A stretch of 64,000 nucleotides of DNA from Tubiluchus corallicola (Eukaryota; Priapulida; Priapulimorpha; Priapulimorphida; Tubiluchidae): contig JAQGDQ010000387.1 of NCBI GenBank assembly GCA_030141605.1, positions 157,225 through 221,224 of the forward strand. Reading direction: 5' to 3'. Below the pieces are notes generated by a model. That model made no database searches. It was not told where the DNA came from and saw only the letters and a list, made by a program, of their open reading frames with translations. The first letter of the stretch is position 1. Every line of letters begins with the position of its first letter. Below, in pieces: positions 11,039 to 26,500 of this stretch. The position numbers and the translations under genes are program-made.

Positions 11039-11764
11039 CAGTAAGTCCTCGCTTAACGATGCTAGTGCGTTTCAGCAAAATGTGACGTTAAGCAAAACGT
11101 CGTTAAATGAAACCAAGACTTCCGTAGAAACTAATATAAAGGAATTGAGATACATTCGCGAGGCAAAAATCTATCCAGTTTAAACTACATAAATTAAACG
11201 TTTTATGAGTTTTATTCATATTTCTACTGATTAATTTCTTTCTGTTTGCTTGAAAATGGTCTTACCAATACCTAGCTAGACTTGTTTGTGGTTTCTCTTT
11301 CGCCAATGTTGAAGCCCTTGATACAGGCAGTTAGTGGTTCAACACTGGCTTGTGAACGCCAAGCCCTGGAATGACCTTGGGATAATTTCATAAATGTAGT
11401 ACTAGCTGGTGGCTATAGCAACAGGTTGCAGACAAATTTCCGTGGCGGAAAGTTTAAACTCGGGTGTGTGGAAGGGTATAAATACAATTCGCTTTATACA
11501 AACAGCTAGCATTTAGTGCGTAGTCAGTCAGGAAGCAAAAACATATGATAATTGTATTGTTTCGTGTTACTAGTACGTTCTTAGAACAGAATAATGCAAT
11601 ATAAACCATATTTAATGCTCCAAATAGTTGTTTATAAAATAAAAAATGGCTTTCACCAAGGTAAAAAAAGGTTAAAGTAAATGTGCATTGTTGAGGTGTC
11701 AAATGTTCAGCATTGCTAAAACGAAACGTCGCTAAACGAGGAGTCATTTAGCAAGGATTTACTG
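11039..11764. mobile_element. Non-autonomous CAGT...ACTG DNA transposon (pogo/Tigger-like)
   Basis: Left end cagtaagtcctcgcttaacg and right end (read inward on the other strand) cagtaaatccttgctaaatg form imperfect terminal inverted repeats; next to both ends is a second inverted word around gcgacgtttcgtttt / gacgttaagcaaaacg. The right flank is TA as expected for TA target duplication; the left flank appears mutated. No transposase frame is present. Size about 726 bp. Confidence 0.75.
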
Positions 11765-12107
11765 TAATTGTAGTTATATTCGAATTGTAATAGCTGAGCA
11801 AACTAGTAATCGCTAGTTGTAATTGTACTTATTGTAGTCAGTAATTAATTTCTGTACAGAGTTGATTTGAAGGCAAAAATAAACTAAATTATTATTCATC
11901 AACCACTTCTGCTATTTATTGATAACTAATGAGTTTTATGGAGTCATTCTGCCAACTAGTAATTATAGCTTAAGTTAGTTACATTATTGTATACTGCCTT
12001 CCCCTTTGATATCGTTACATAGCTGTGCAAGTGATGTTACATATCCACAATTAATTAAATTACGATACCAGACGTGAAAGAGACAGTGTGAAAATGCTCA
12101 GATGCAG

Positions 12108-12172
12108 CCTGCATTTGAACCAGGGTTTTGCTGACATTGCAAATCCCTCACACCACTAAGCCACTGCATTTC
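12108..12172 (-). mobile_element. tRNA-derived SINE head (degenerate)
   Basis: On the minus strand a box A-like word GTGGCTTAGTGGT (12152-12164) is followed by a box B-like GGTTCAAATGC (12111-12121), spaced as in a tRNA. The cloverleaf is not intact, so this is a SINE head or tRNA pseudogene, not a functional tRNA. Confidence 0.6.
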
Positions 12173-12879
12173 CCAGTGGTCAAGGCAGCCCAATTTTTCG
12201 AGCCTTGAAAAGGCTGAATTTGGATAGCCAACAATAAGGATGAACATCGGCCTTCTGGGACGTCAGGGAAATGTTGCGGTCTAGTCGAATAAGGCGTCTG
12301 CAATAGCATTCCTTACTTCTTATACATGTATATCTATTTGGTTTTCTTATGAGGATGATGGTGCAGCCCTACCGATATTGCAGTGCACTTTTTAAATCAT
12401 GATGACCTAGTCTTTGAACAACAGCGCTTGTTCCGACCACAATCACCAAGTTTACACAACAGTTCTTTGAGTATGATTATAATTATCATACTCATACTGT
12501 GACTAAACTGTGAATACGCCAATGAAATGTCATCGTGACGAAAAAGACGTAAATAAAGTACAAAGTTTACAAACATGTTCTTCGGACCCTGTTTAGCAGT
12601 GAGAGGCGTAGTGAAAAACCACTTTACATCGGTCTTACGCTTTGGTCATACACTGTGACTTCAAGAAGATTTCTTGTATTATCAATTTATCACATGTTAT
12701 AGAAAATGAATGTCGAGCATTTAAGACAAAATACTTTAATTTAGATGAAAATTAAAGTCAGTGGCTTGTCACCACCACTGCTTATTCAAGTCCTGGCATA
12801 GGGAGGTGAGCAGAATCATGTCACTGGACGTGTGATTCATTGGATGAGAATATGAATGTAGATTCATTTAACCAGACGC

Positions 12880-14060
12880 ATACATGACAGATTAAATGGC
12901 AACATTCCACCAATCAAGCTGCATATAGGGAGGGACGTAGCACTACTTAACTAATAATGTCAGCAAAATACTAGCAGAAAAAGCAGTCACATCTATTTCT
13001 TATCAAATCACGATCTTGTTACTTAATATTATGATTAAGGCGTTTGATACTGTAGAAAGAGGAATTCTGTTTGATGACCTATAAACCGTATTACAACCAG
13101 ATGAAATGCACATTATTACAATTTTACTAAAGGATGTTAAACATACTGTAAAAGTTGGGAACACCTTAAAAAGAACTTTTAGCACGAATATTGGGATCCC
13201 TCAGGGGGACTGTCTTAGTCCAATACTTTTCAATGCCCTTAAGGTCCAAACTCCTCCAAATGATGATCATGATTATGATACCACTGTCTCTGATAACCTT
13301 TTTCAACATATTCTGGATCAGTGCTATCCTGCTTTGTAATCCTATGAACCATTCCTTATTGATCAACAATATGCAGATGATATTGTATGGATTAATCTAT
13401 CAAATTTTCAAACTAACACAACTAAAATTGATTTTCCAAAAAAACTAGAAAAAAGAAATCTTCAAGTAAACGAGGCAAAAACAAAAGAATATATTAGTGC
13501 AAGAGATGGTAATCAGTCGTGGAAAAAGTGCAAGTACATGTTCACTTTTCTAAGCACCGAAGATGATATTAAAAGCAGAAAGCAACAAGAAATTAAGTCT
13601 TAACGTAAGACTTCGATTATTTAATGCTTACGTTACCAGCATATTTATGTACAACAGCAAAACTTGAGGTTTAATGATTACTCAAGAAAAGCAGATTGAA
13701 ACATTTCATAGAAGTCTTCTTAGGAAAGTTTCAAAGATAAGAGTGGCCATACATAATAAAAAATGGAGATTTACACACCAGAACAAAAAAAAATTTCTTG
13801 GAGTTTAAAAGTCAAGATCCGAAGATTAAGATGGCTAGGACATCTTCTAAGAATACCAAATGAAGCACCAGTAAGAATCAACTTGGATAGCTAAGATAAA
13901 TAACGATGTTCAACAACTTCAACCAAACCTATCTTTAGGAGTAGAAGAACTTACGCTGTTAGCCGCAGATAGAAGTGGGTGGAATGCTCTGATAAACATT
14001 GATACCTCAATGCCTACTATAGGTGGAAAGAGATTAAGAATGAAGAAGAAGAAATTTGAT
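12880..14060 (+). pseudogene. Decayed non-LTR (LINE) reverse transcriptase
   Basis: Reading across frames, the plus strand shows KAFDTVERGILFDDL near 13037, GIPQGDCLSPILFNAL at 13190-13240, QYADDIVWINL (the YADD catalytic box) at 13370-13400 and, downstream, RLRWLGHLLRIPNEAP at about 13829, typical of the C-terminal part of endonuclease-type LINEs. Several stop codons and frameshifts interrupt it, and it ends near an AAGAAGAAG run at 14042. It is dead and 5' truncated. The open frame at 13106-13339 is one surviving piece. Confidence 0.85.
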
Positions 14061-15076
14061 TGACATTTTTTCGCTACGAGAAATCCATGTGAAATTAACA
14101 GAAAATTATTCTTTAAACAACAAGCATAAAGTATTTTTGCATGGAGATAACACAAGCGCTCATGCTAGAGTGGGTTTTGTTCATTTTGTGGACTTTAATT
14201 GCACACTATTAGTATCACAAATTCAAGAGAGTTATTGCTGTTAAAATTTGTATAAAAAACAAGCAAATCACTATGACTGTGAACCCAAATTAAGAGTTGC
14301 TTTTTATAATGATCTGGATAACTTCATGAATCTCAAGGTTTTGTTATTTTCATTTCAGATTCAAGATTAATTTAATTATTGTAATAATAGTTTTAAATTT
14401 CCTACTTTTGTAAATACAAATTTAGAAAGAGAAATGTCATGTTTATGTAGAATTGAGTTATAAGCCTAGCCATAAAAGTAAAAATCTGGGCTTCTTTAAA
14501 CCAAACTGGCACTATGACACTCATACCTTTTGATTTTTAAGTTGGTGTTTTCTGCTTCAGAGTTTCGATTATTTTTAGGTTAGGACTTTTTAGCTTCACT
14601 CTATGCAAAATGCCATGACTTAAAAGCAGACCTACATCGAGGGTTCATTTCACTTTCAGAATATAATGAAGAATATAATGAATATTATGAACAGTAAAAT
14701 GGTAATTAGTTTTTTTGCCGGCGCACGGTTAATAACGATGAATTGTTACAGATGCATGAATCCAACTCAGTGCCAGACAGTCTGCCTGCTTGGCACTTGT
14801 CTGCTATCGTACACACGTGTTGGCAGGTGTATCACAATATAGTATAAAGTTAAGCGCAGTACACAGCCCTATCTTGTACCTAGCGAGCATGTCATAATTA
14901 TAATATGTTGTAATTGACGAAGCGGAAAGTTGATTTGATGTCTAAATAGTGAAAATCAGACTACAGTTTTAAGCAGCCTGTGACATGCAATATGCTAACA
15001 AAATATTCACGCAAAAGGAAGACTATTGGACAAAACTATTTTGAGTGGGTGATTCAGGCTGGAACATGTTGTAATA

Positions 15077-16065
15077 CAGTAGGCGCCGCTTAATAGAGTC
15101 ACGGTTAATAAACTCAATAACTTAATTGACTTAAAAACTTCTGTTACGGGTCGCTTCTATTCTAATGTACATAAAAACTGTCGGTAATTGACTCAAATAA
15201 CGCCTCTCATAATTGACTCAATATTTTTCCTTCACATGCTTCAGTAAGACACTTTCCTTCCTGTGACTAATAAGCTTTTATGACTCGTATCATCTTAATT
15301 TGCTTTTCACCTTATTTTATGCATACAGTCATGTCAAGAACCATTTTGTTTGTGAACAAGAACATTTATCATATGCAATTATGCTAGTCTATTTTTTTCC
15401 TTTGACCCACCCGTCCACTGCAATCAACCTCGTTACCCAAGAATTCCTTTAGTCACTTGCTTAGCAGTTTTGCTTTTGAAACTCTGGTTGTCTTTGCCAG
15501 AAAGCTTAATCAGTTAGCTGGTGCTGTTATGCTAGGGACACGGGTACAGTACAGTTAGTAGGTCACGATAGCAAGCGGGATCTTAGGCGAAACTACAGAC
15601 AAAGTTGCAGGGAAACACGGACTCCATCAACAGTTTAAGCACACCAAGTACTAAGTATTTTAGCAGAATTTGTGCATCATACAACAAAGCTTTCGTTTTT
15701 ATCATTATGAGAATTTTGGAAGCCAACTTCTTTGCGATGAAATGAAGCAGCCGACTTAGAAGGAATTTTTGTAATTTTTGCAAATAAGCAGATGTGTGAT
15801 TTAGAAAAGTATACTTTTTAATATATTGCTCATTCACTTATATAAATTAATATTTTAAAATGTTTTTTAATTTTTAACTGCATAAAGGAACTTAGGCATT
15901 ACTTCGTTTCTAAAATTCATTAAAATCCTTCGCAGTGCATAGTAAACTGGTGACTCACACTTCTGTACCAGTAATACTACACCCATCGGTTCATAAGTTC
16001 AGTCGGTTAATTGGGTCAAAACACTTCTGTCCTAAAGCAAGTCTACTATTAAGCGGTGCCTACTG
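15077..16065. mobile_element. Non-autonomous CAGT...ACTG DNA transposon with TA target site
   Basis: Ends cagtaggcgccgcttaatag and, on the other strand, cagtaggcaccgcttaatag are near-identical inverted repeats, each flanked by TA (15075-15076 and 16066-16067). Length 989 bp with no transposase frame. The termini and TA duplication fit pogo/Tigger-type elements mobilised in trans. Confidence 0.85.
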
Positions 16066-16069
16066 TAAA

Positions 16070-17500
16070 TGCATACTGGTATATAATTCCGTTCTGCACA
16101 TTTAATTTCACTTGCTGTTGTTTGGACAAACCTCTAATTTGCCAATTCGAGCCATTGCCAAACTTTCCGTTTTAGTCGAAGTAGATCGGACATAGGAAAA
16201 ATTGTTTTGCTTACAAGCCATACTGAACAAAACACACAAGATTTACACTGGATTTCTTTATTTTTGGTCTTAGCCCTATATTGAAGAATGATGTATTGCC
16301 AGCACAAAGTGAACTGCTGTAATTTGTTAGCATGGACCATTAATATAGCAGTATCATTAAACTAGAAAAGTTTGCAAGTTTTTGAGATAATTGCTCTGCA
16401 GTATATGGTAATTAATAGTCCGCTATGCTGTAGTTACATAATATGGCTGCACTGTATACCGGTTGTTTTTTGTGTCACAGTTTACAGTTGCATTAGTTTT
16501 TACATTTACTGTGGGACATTGTTGCTGCAAGGAATTAGAAATTCTGTATATGATCATTGATTTTAAAGATTTTGTCACCGCTGATTGAATAAGATTTTCT
16601 TTGGTGAGTTTAGCTCTTTATAACAACAAAAGTTCTCTCTTAACTAATGAATTGGGTCTTTTGAACCACGTAGGACTTTGTGGTCAAACCAAGTTGAACA
16701 ACAGTCCTGAAATATCATTGCCGGGCCAACCAAACTGAAAGGTTCAGCAGTTTGACTCCGCTCAGTCGAACGGTTCGTCCCACAACTGTCATTTGCTTCC
16801 TCTGTGTTCACAACAACATTTGAGAGCAATGTGTGGACCTGTAAATATTTTATTCCACGTTAGGGTGGGGGTTAAGAAGGCCTTGGTTAGGATGTAAATA
16901 TAAATGTGTTTGAAAAAGAAAAACCTTTAGTTGGTTGTTAATCGACTTTTTATTTTCTAGGCATTTCTTTAGTCGTCACAAAAGTTAGGACGAATTACAA
17001 CGTATTTTCTGTTAATGACATGTCACTACCTGCGACCATGCAAATTAAATAGCAGTAGTGCTTGTATGAATTAATGCAGGTTTAGGATATAATCTTTGGT
17101 TCGGTTAAACAAAAACATAAAATGTACCTTCGATGCACTTCTTTTTGAACAAGGAGATGCAGGTGAGAAAGTGTAATAGTGCCAGCTAAACTTTGCAATT
17201 ATCCTAAGTTTTCCTAAGGAATTGGCAGTGACTGACAAAGTCATGACATGTCTGCCCAAATTGCTAAAAATATAGGCAATTGACAATTACAAATGAAATC
17301 TGTGTCAAAATCAGTACAGTCAATCCAATTTCACAAATCCTATTGATTAACATTTTGTTAATATTTTTTACCTCAGTAATGTCACTTATGTATCCTCAGA
17401 AGTTTGTTTCTAGGTGATGACAATCAAGCCACTGTTAGCATTTAAGCTAAATGTGTATAATTCCTTACAATTGAATATTTTTTATCTCTTGCATTTTGTT
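16070..17500. other. Intergenic stretch before MTIF2
   Basis: I recognise no coding exon here. A tttctag acceptor at 17499-17505 just ahead of the MTIF2 start suggests that an upstream non-coding MTIF2 exon and its promoter lie somewhere in this interval, but I cannot place them. Confidence 0.4.
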
Positions 17501-17560
17501 TCTAGCTTCTGGTAATCATTACCAGTCAATCTGCTGGAGACAATTAATAAAACACCAAAC

Positions 17561-20500
17561 ATGTGGAAACATGTCTCATCTACAATGCTGCAGTTTCGGA
17601 TGTTGAAAAGTCTGCGCAGAAATTATGATTGTTTCAAAATGCTATCATGTGCCGTTCCGTGGTTAGTACTATGATTAGGTCGCAAAAAGTTTATCATTTT
17701 AGTTCTTATGTACAGTTTGTACACTACCCTCTGCTGTGCTGCTGTCACTGTAACAACATAGAAAAATACCAATCGCAAGTATTTTTTTGTCTGCTTTATG
17801 GCAGTTTTTTTTTGCTTGTAGTGTGCTGAGTAAAAGTAATAATGTTTCCCAAGTGTTTGTGGTGTCTTAGTGTAAATCTTGATCTAGTGTACAGTTTACA
17901 AAATTGCCTGTGGATATATTAAACCATTCATATCTTACTTTGTGACCGAACTAAATTATATTTTATAAGCATCATATTGTCTATAAATATTTTATAAAAA
18001 GTACCCATGAATCATTCTATCTGCAAGTGTTCTTGCACATTATGGACTTTTAAGCCAGTTTGTATGCTTCATCAGCATTAATGTTAGCAAGCCGGAAATA
18101 TAAATAAAGTGCTTTTAATAAAAACCAATAAAATATACGCATTTCTCTTAATAAACCAAACTTTTATTCTAGGTTGCAAAATTAAGCAATGCATAAAGCC
18201 AAAAAGTGAAGTAGGTTTAAAGGATTGTAAATTTTTGTAATGTTCCTTCTGTTCAAAAAGTGTCAAACTTCACAACAGGAAACAGTAATTTTGCTAATAT
18301 TTAAAAAATTCTAGTGTGCCTAAGACATCATCAGAAGGGTAACATAGATAGATCCGATAAGATAAATCACGAAATTTCTTTTGTTTTTATTAGTATTCAT
18401 TTCCTGCTGTATCATTTTTTCTAGCACACAGCACGTTTGTTCAGTCTGTCAGCAATGTCATAATCGGCACTTTTCAACATCAAACGTTTTGCAGAAGAAA
18501 AAGAAGTCTCGGCTGACTAAGATGTTGGTAAGTTGAGAAAACATCTATAGATGGCGCTCATGGTTTAGTTCCTGTGTAACATTTCTATATTAGCAGTTAC
18601 TGATGGCAAAATTTTGCAGACAATAATGAATAGGTCTGTTTGTTCATTACCTGTTAGGCTTCTGTTAAATACATAATTAGTGCATCATGTTTTATACTGC
18701 AGGCTCTGCCTGTAAACTGGTTGTATGTTTGTAAAAATTTACCATTGATGATGACAGCAGTAGCTCTGTCGAAACGTTTAACATGATTTTTTAACTCTGT
18801 AAACTAAAATTTTTACTAAAGTTGTACTGTTTTAATTATAAATATTTGAAAGTGCCTGTAATGAAAAAAGTTATTAAAATAAGGACTAGATGGAATATGA
18901 GTAGATTTTTTTAAAATCACAGCAATAATGTCGATCTGCTTGCTATTTTACAGCAGAAAGATCTTCCGCATAAACTCAAACTCAGAGATCCATATAACGT
19001 GAGACCGAAACCAAAACAGCCAAAACTGCACGTCGGGTCGGTCATTATCCGTGCAGGTGTTACCGTACAGGAAGTTGCTGACGCTGTCGAAAAATCAATA
19101 GGTAAGAATACCTGAAAGTACCAGTGGAAAGCACCCCTGTTCTGTAATGAAATAATAATTATTTGCTGTAATTTACGAGGTAGTAGCAATAAAATTATTA
19201 TTTTCATGATTATAACACAAATAGACTGAAGCTAAATGTCCTTTTACAGATTCAAGTTCATTGTGCTCTCTAAATCTAGAAGACAGTATTGTTGATGTGT
19301 TAGATAACTTTCATATTAACTGTGTATTATAACATATAAACTTTCACGTGAAAAAGGTGTGCAGTTTTTTTTTACTTTTTCAAGATTCAAGATCTTCTCA
19401 TTACGAAAAAATCAGGAAAATATTTTTTGAGCAGTTATGTGGAACAAACAAAATTTCAGTACTCCCGGGTACGGGATTGCTTTACATGTCTGACAGATCA
19501 GAACTAATTTTCTTATTCTGCAATATAAAGAGCTACTGCTTTACCAAAACAGTAAACAGTAAATTATTTATTCTAAAATTTGACTGCTGACGGTCCTGTG
19601 GTCATTGTATCATTGTTGTCCAAATGATGATCAATATTCAAAACAAGGAAATTGTGGATTATTATTTGATAATAGCAAGTTCACCAGATAGCAAAACTTT
19701 AGAATAATGTTTATCTGTTATTTGGCTGTATCCTCGATCAGTCTCTGTCGAACACCTCATTTTGTAGTTGTCACCGGTGTTATTAGATTACATTAATAAG
19801 TGTTTATTTACGTTAACTGAAAATATTTGCAGATGACGTTTTTGAAGCAATGATGTATATTGAAAACTACAACACTGACAAGTACGATAACCCCAGTGCA
19901 GGTTTGTATAAACACTTTGATTTTCTATCTCATTTCTGTAAGTGCTTTTCGTTATTGTAATCCTTACTGGTATTGCACACAAGGTGTTTTTTATAGTATT
20001 CTCAATACTTTTTAGAGATGCTGGAAGCAAGACATGGGAACAGAGTAATTAAAAGATATGATTTTTATTAAAATCTCATTCTTGGCGCACAATCCATTGT
20101 CTTTCGAGACAGAAGGATGCCAACAACAACAATTCTGTGAAGCTATCAGATGTGTGTTTTTTTACTCTTTAAACACATGTACACAAAGATTTTGTAAAAA
20201 TTCAACTTTTTGTCGGAAATGTTCTGTTACTGGTTTTTATTGTTATGAATTTTCTTAAATTTCCATTTTAGCTCATCGATCTGCGTAATTTGAATGTAGA
20301 ATATATAAAACTTTGTCTACACATGCTGTTTGTTGCAGTAATTGACGACGTGAATGTAGTTCGAGAATTAGTGAAACGTTGCAGGCATATGTACCCCACT
20401 CGTGTCGCTGCCAAGCATAAAGATAAAGAAGACAGGGACGCTCAACGAAGGTATCAATTTTTCTTTGTAAATTTTGTGATGCTGTTTTGTCACGATCATG

Positions 20501-23500
20501 TAATTTATACCAATCATGTGAATCTTTTTGATTGATTTTAATTTCAATATACAGAGTAAACTTAGGCGATTGCGCCTATTCTGGGATAAGAACGTCGTTA
20601 GGGATTAAAAATTGGCCAATAATACTGATATATGAAATTTTGGAATTTTGATTTTCCTAACTCCTCTGTTTACAAATTCCCTACATGGGTAAGGGTCTAT
20701 TTCTTGCCTAGATTGGCTTCTAAATTACTGACTCAATTTATAATGTAATGTAATGTATAAAGCTATGTCACCGTATGTGACTGTTCTGTGAGTACAAAAT
20801 AATTAGTGGCATGCAACACTGCATAATTTATGTTTTAAGGCAGTCGACAATCAGTCACGTTGCTTTGATGTACAGTGTTCCCTCGCTATTTCGCGGTTCG
20901 TTTATCGCCGACTCGCTGTTTCGCGGGTTTTTGCATTACTCCGTCTAAAGTATTTTTGCACATGCGTAGTACGTATTATACAGTAATGTATAGATTTGAT
21001 GAATTTTGCATAAAAAATCACAAACTGTATAAAAATATATTAAAAATATTAATTCTAACAGAATATTATAAATCATAAAAAATTACCATTTACAGTAAAT
21101 AGTTTATTTATTAGGCAAATGAATACACACCAAAACCGAAATGTAGTACTTGCGCACGCTTGAGATGTGGGATTGACTTAAAATAATGTATAACTACTAA
21201 AATATGTATAGCATCCCTACTTTGCGGAAATGCACTTATCGTGGATGGGCATGGAACGGAACACCTGTGATAAGTGAGTGAACACTGTACTTAGTTTCTT
21301 AGTAAAATGTTGATATGCATTATTTCCCGCGCTTCTTTCTCAAAGCACTATTTTTGCAGTGTTGATACACAGCCAACTTTAGGCCCATTTGCACTGTACC
21401 TTCAGTTAACTTTGAAAGAATCATCAATTCACTTTTGCCTTTTTTCATTTAACAGGCCTCCCCCTGATCCGGAACAACTGACCAAACGACCACCGGTTGT
21501 CACTATAATGGGTCACGTGGACCACGGGAAGACGACATTGCTCGATGCATTGAGGAAGAGCAACATTGTGGAGAAAGAGTTTGGTGGTATCACCCAACAT
21601 ATCGGTGCTTTTTCTGGTAACTTTGCCATCATACGTTTTGAATTTAGAGCAGAAGTCAAGTCTGTCAGGAAGTTGAGCTTATTCTAATATTTGGAAAAAA
21701 TGTTAGAAAATTTCAGCAGTAAAATTGTGATAAGCATCTCGTGCAATTAGTAAAATCAATTTAAAGTCGTGATCGCTTTACGCTTGGGCGCGTTCATTTT
21801 AGACGAAAAATGGCGTCATCCGGTTTCTGTGCAATATAAACACTTATCCCGCCAGGTGCTTCAGAATCTTTATTGGACTCTATAAACTAAGTAACCAGCC
21901 CGGCAGCTACTACGTACTGTCAAGTTTACATGCGTATCTAAAAGTCAACAAAAATCTCTAAATTAGTTATTTAGACAATTAATGTTAATTACTTACACAT
22001 TTTAAGGTGTAATCTTGTAGATTAAAGTAATGTAGCCCCTTTAAATTTGATCATAATTGATCGAAAGATTAATTTCTAGAAAAACACGGTTAAACACAAC
22101 GTTAGAATAACGGAACTTCTAAGCAAACGGTAGAAATTTTGCAACGCGTACCTTCACAGCCCAGCATACACCAGCTTACGTCATTTTTTTAAACATGTTG
22201 GTTACAACGTTCGTTCAGCGGGAGATAAAAAATATTTAAATTTCTTTTACATTTTTAAGCAAAGCATTTTATGCGCATATTTTGTGTTGATATTTCAATA
22301 TTTTTAAATGTACATTAAAATGCAATAAATGTTATTCGAGGATTGGTTCTTCCTTCAGTAGCTTTCAGTAGAATACAGAATTTTAAAATTTATTAGAATT
22401 AGAATTTATTGTTAGATTTAAGTCATAAGTCATTTATTTCACATTACACATTTACAATAGTTTCATGTTCAATATCTAGTGAAAGGGTCGACAATGGATA
22501 TAATACAAATAAGAAATACTGCACAGGAAAAGCCTCAAACACTGTTCACCTATATACGAAGGTAAATGTGTTGCGGGTAATCAAGAAGCAGGGCTTGTTA
22601 GATTGTCCCACACGGTGATAGAAAAAAAAATATGGAGATAATCTGAAAATTTAAAGTGAATCGTGATTAAAAAAACATTAGTGCTTAGAATGGAATGACG
22701 TAATGAATGAAGCTCATATATGGGATGATATGAAAGATAGAAAGACTATTATTTTTTAATAGTATGTAAATTTAAAATAACATTTACCATGAGTATACAA
22801 GTGTACAATGATAATTTACACAGAAAGCGTTAAGTTAATGCAAATTTTGACACAGAAAACATCACATTAATTTTTATTGAGGCTAGCGGTATGCCTCTGG
22901 CCAGCACCAGGAAGAAAATATTGTGTTGGTGCCGCCCAGATTAATGGTAAATTTGAAAAACAAAAACAAAAATGGTTAGTTGTACAGTTATTATAAATTG
23001 CTACATAAATACAATAAATAAATATATTTAATTCATTTTTATATACTGTAAACCAGATTCCAACATTCAATAGCAGAGCCTACTCGGTGTGGTGTTTGTG
23101 ACGTCATTATCCAGGATATCCTTCTAAGATGAGCCACTGAACCAGCGGAAGTAAATTAGAACTTTCAAATTCCTAACATAGCAAGAATAACATCCAATTT
23201 GGTCACTGCTAGTGTTCAGCAGAAATGTCGTTATTCCTTAATGATGATGATGATCAAAAATGACGTAAAGTGTACACGAGACCACTTAGCTATTGATGCA
23301 CTTTAAAAGCTTTTTTCATTATGTATAGTGTGCTTTATTTTAAACGTGTACTTTTAATTTGTCTTATAAAAGTTATGTTTGCTAACTTAAAAAAGTAACC
23401 AATTGTCAATAAGGGAAATCTTTGTAAACTGATGATGGTAATCATGTCATTGCGTTATAATTTCATTGTTGTTTTAATTAAAAACAGTGCAGTTACCAGA

Positions 23501-26500
23501 CAAGAAGGAACTTATAACCTTTCTTGACACTCCTGGACATGCAGCGTTTTCGTCCATGCGGGCACGAGGGGCTCACGCCACGGATATTGTGATCCTCGTC
23601 GTCGCCGCAGATGACGGCGTCATGGAACAGACAGTTGAGAGCATAAAGTATGCCAGGAATGCAGAAGGTGAGGAAAACTGTGATTTTTGGATAGTAGGGA
23701 AATAGTCATTTTACTAAAGTAATGTAGTGTAAATTCTCTTTGTATAGTACACTCAGTGATGAGAATTTTCTGCGGATACGCGGAATTCCGAGTTTTTGGA
23801 AGACCAGTAGTTCCATTTTTGTAAATCGCGTAAATTCGTTTAGAAAATTTTTACGGACCCAGTACATTATTTCACAAGCTGACCGCTAGTTGGCAGGCCG
23901 TCACTTTGTTTACATCACATACATCAGTGTAACCACGTGTATATCTCTATGTATAAAAATATAGAATCAATTGTGCGGAGTTATTTGAGTCAATTGCAGA
24001 CAGTTTTTATATACTTTTGCATAGGAGCACCCAGTACTTAGGCGTTTTTGAGACAATCAGGTATCATGTATCCTTGATAGTTGGGTATTTTAAATTATAC
24101 ATGAAACAAGGTAACTGATATTTTAAGTCCACTTAGAGGCTCTCTATGGTCGCAAAATTGCAATTTGTTGCTGCCTACGGCCTGTTTCAGAGTTTTTTGC
24201 AATTTGTCATTCTCATCCCTGAGCACACTACCTTATTTAAAATCTTAGCACGCTAAACAATAAAATACATTTAAAATTCATATGAAACATAAAATTTAAA
24301 AAACGTTAAAAATTAAAAATAATTCAGGACAAAAAATACAATTTAAACAAATATGTTTTAAAATGTTGTTAAAAACAATCTAGTGGATTTGTAGAAAGTA
24401 TAGCAACAGGTAAGTTGTTCCAATGACATGGAGCAGTGACAGAAAAATCTTTTTCACCATAGAATACTGTATTAGCAATTGGCTGATGTAAATTAATTTC
24501 TTCATTAGCATTAGAACGAAAAGTTCAAGATGTGTTACGGCATATCAAACGATCGGTAAGGTATGCAGGTGCCGAACCATGTAGTATTTTGTAAGTGATA
24601 CAAAGAGTTTTAAATTGAATTTTAAACTTTATCCGATTCTTGCGATATCCGTAAAATAACGAGATCCCGGAAACCAAGATATGAGTGTATGTTGATTTTA
24701 GTTTTGTTAACTGCAATAAATCTTATGTACTACTGAATTATTGTGTCGTTTTGCATTAGTTATACAGGGTGGACACAAAAAAGTTAGCCCGTTTTAAAAT
24801 GCCATAAAGCTTGCTATTAGGTTTAATCAAGGTTACTCAAGGAATTTAAAGTCCTATAAAAGTGTACAAATATCAAAAATTTAATAAACTTGTAATGCAT
24901 TGCTGAAATGAAGAAGTTCATTTGTTGAAGTTTGCTGAACAGTTAGGCTCTATCAAATACTCAATTAATGGTGCACGTTTGCAAAATGAAGTTAAGAATT
25001 GAGGAATTTCTGAGAAACTGTGGTGCTAATTAAAAAAGTTTTCATCTTCAAACGTTAGTAATGTCTTACTGTGCATTCAGACTAACAAGACTTCAGACTT
25101 TTTTCACTCAAGTTTCCTTCCTGGCATGAAACTCGTGCAAGTGTGAACTGTTTTGCGAGTTTATGTCGTCAAGAAATTGTTAACTTCGACAGTTACTTGG
25201 AGTTGATTTACTGTCTAGTGTGAACGCCTCAGCGAGTTAATCTCAGCACTTTTTACTGGGAACAGAAAAGTGTTACTACTGGAGAGTAACTCGCAGCAAT
25301 TTTTCTTGTCTAGTCTGAACATGCTTGCGAGTTATTGGTGAGAAAACTCACTAGTCTGAACATCCCATTAGTTTTCCCCTGCCAAGTTGTTTTGTGCAAA
25401 ATATTTTTACCGCTGCAAATATTTCTCTCATGTCAAGTCTTAATAGGCAATTTTCATTATTATTTCTATAACATCTTGCTCATTTCGCCCTTTTTAATGC
25501 CTGTGACACTGGTTTACTTGTGACCACGAAAATTTCTTATTTCTTTCTTATAGTTGACATTTTAGTTGCGATAAACAAAGTAGACAAGCCCGAAGCTGAT
25601 ATAGTAAGTACCGTGTTTATTAATTCTTTATTTTTATTTATTTAAAAAAATATTTTATAAATTTATGCTTTTAATATGCTGTTGATGTTGAATAGGTGAT
25701 AATTATTTTTGAGCTTTTTTGCATTGATACTCAACCTATTAAAATTAGAAACTGAAGTCCCGCTTCTATTAGTTTCACTTCTTTTTTGATAGTGTCTTGC
25801 TATTTTGGAATATATATGAAATGTATTCTGGCTAAGTGCTAAATGAATATTACAGCGGTCATGGAATATGCATGGTTTACAAGTTGAGCACTGCTTGGTC
25901 TACTTACTAAATGGGTGGGTGTTATGCATTGTGACACATAGAGACTTACTTCCGTGTTGCTAACGAGCTTGTTTTGCTTTGCAGGAAAGAACAAAGAGGG
26001 AACTACTTGCTCAGGGTGTGGAGCTCGAAGACTACGGAGGAGATGTCCAGTCAGTGGCCATTTCAGCTTTGAAAGTATGTACATTTTAAAAGAAATGCAA
26101 GTGCTGAGAATATTAGAAAATCTGCCAAGTGAAACAAACGTATTTCTGTGTTTTGGTTAAAATAAAGTTCTGTAATTAGTGACCTGGAGGTTTGCATGTT
26201 TAGTCTCCTGAGATACCTTTCTACTTTTATAAATGTGGCATCCTATTGGGCTTTTTGTGCATTAAATTGCAACACTGATCGACCATTTTAAAACCAAAAG
26301 TAATCCTCTAGACGGTCTATTGAGTGTTTTATTGTTCATGCAGACAATTTGTTAGTAATAAAGCTCAAATTGGAAGTGTTATTAATTGATAATTTTTCAA
26401 TTTGACGTCTAATCGTAATTTAATCCACTACATTTTACTAGTTTGCATTTCGCATGGGCCATGAGTCTCAAATCTGAAATAGGGGATTTTTATAATTTGT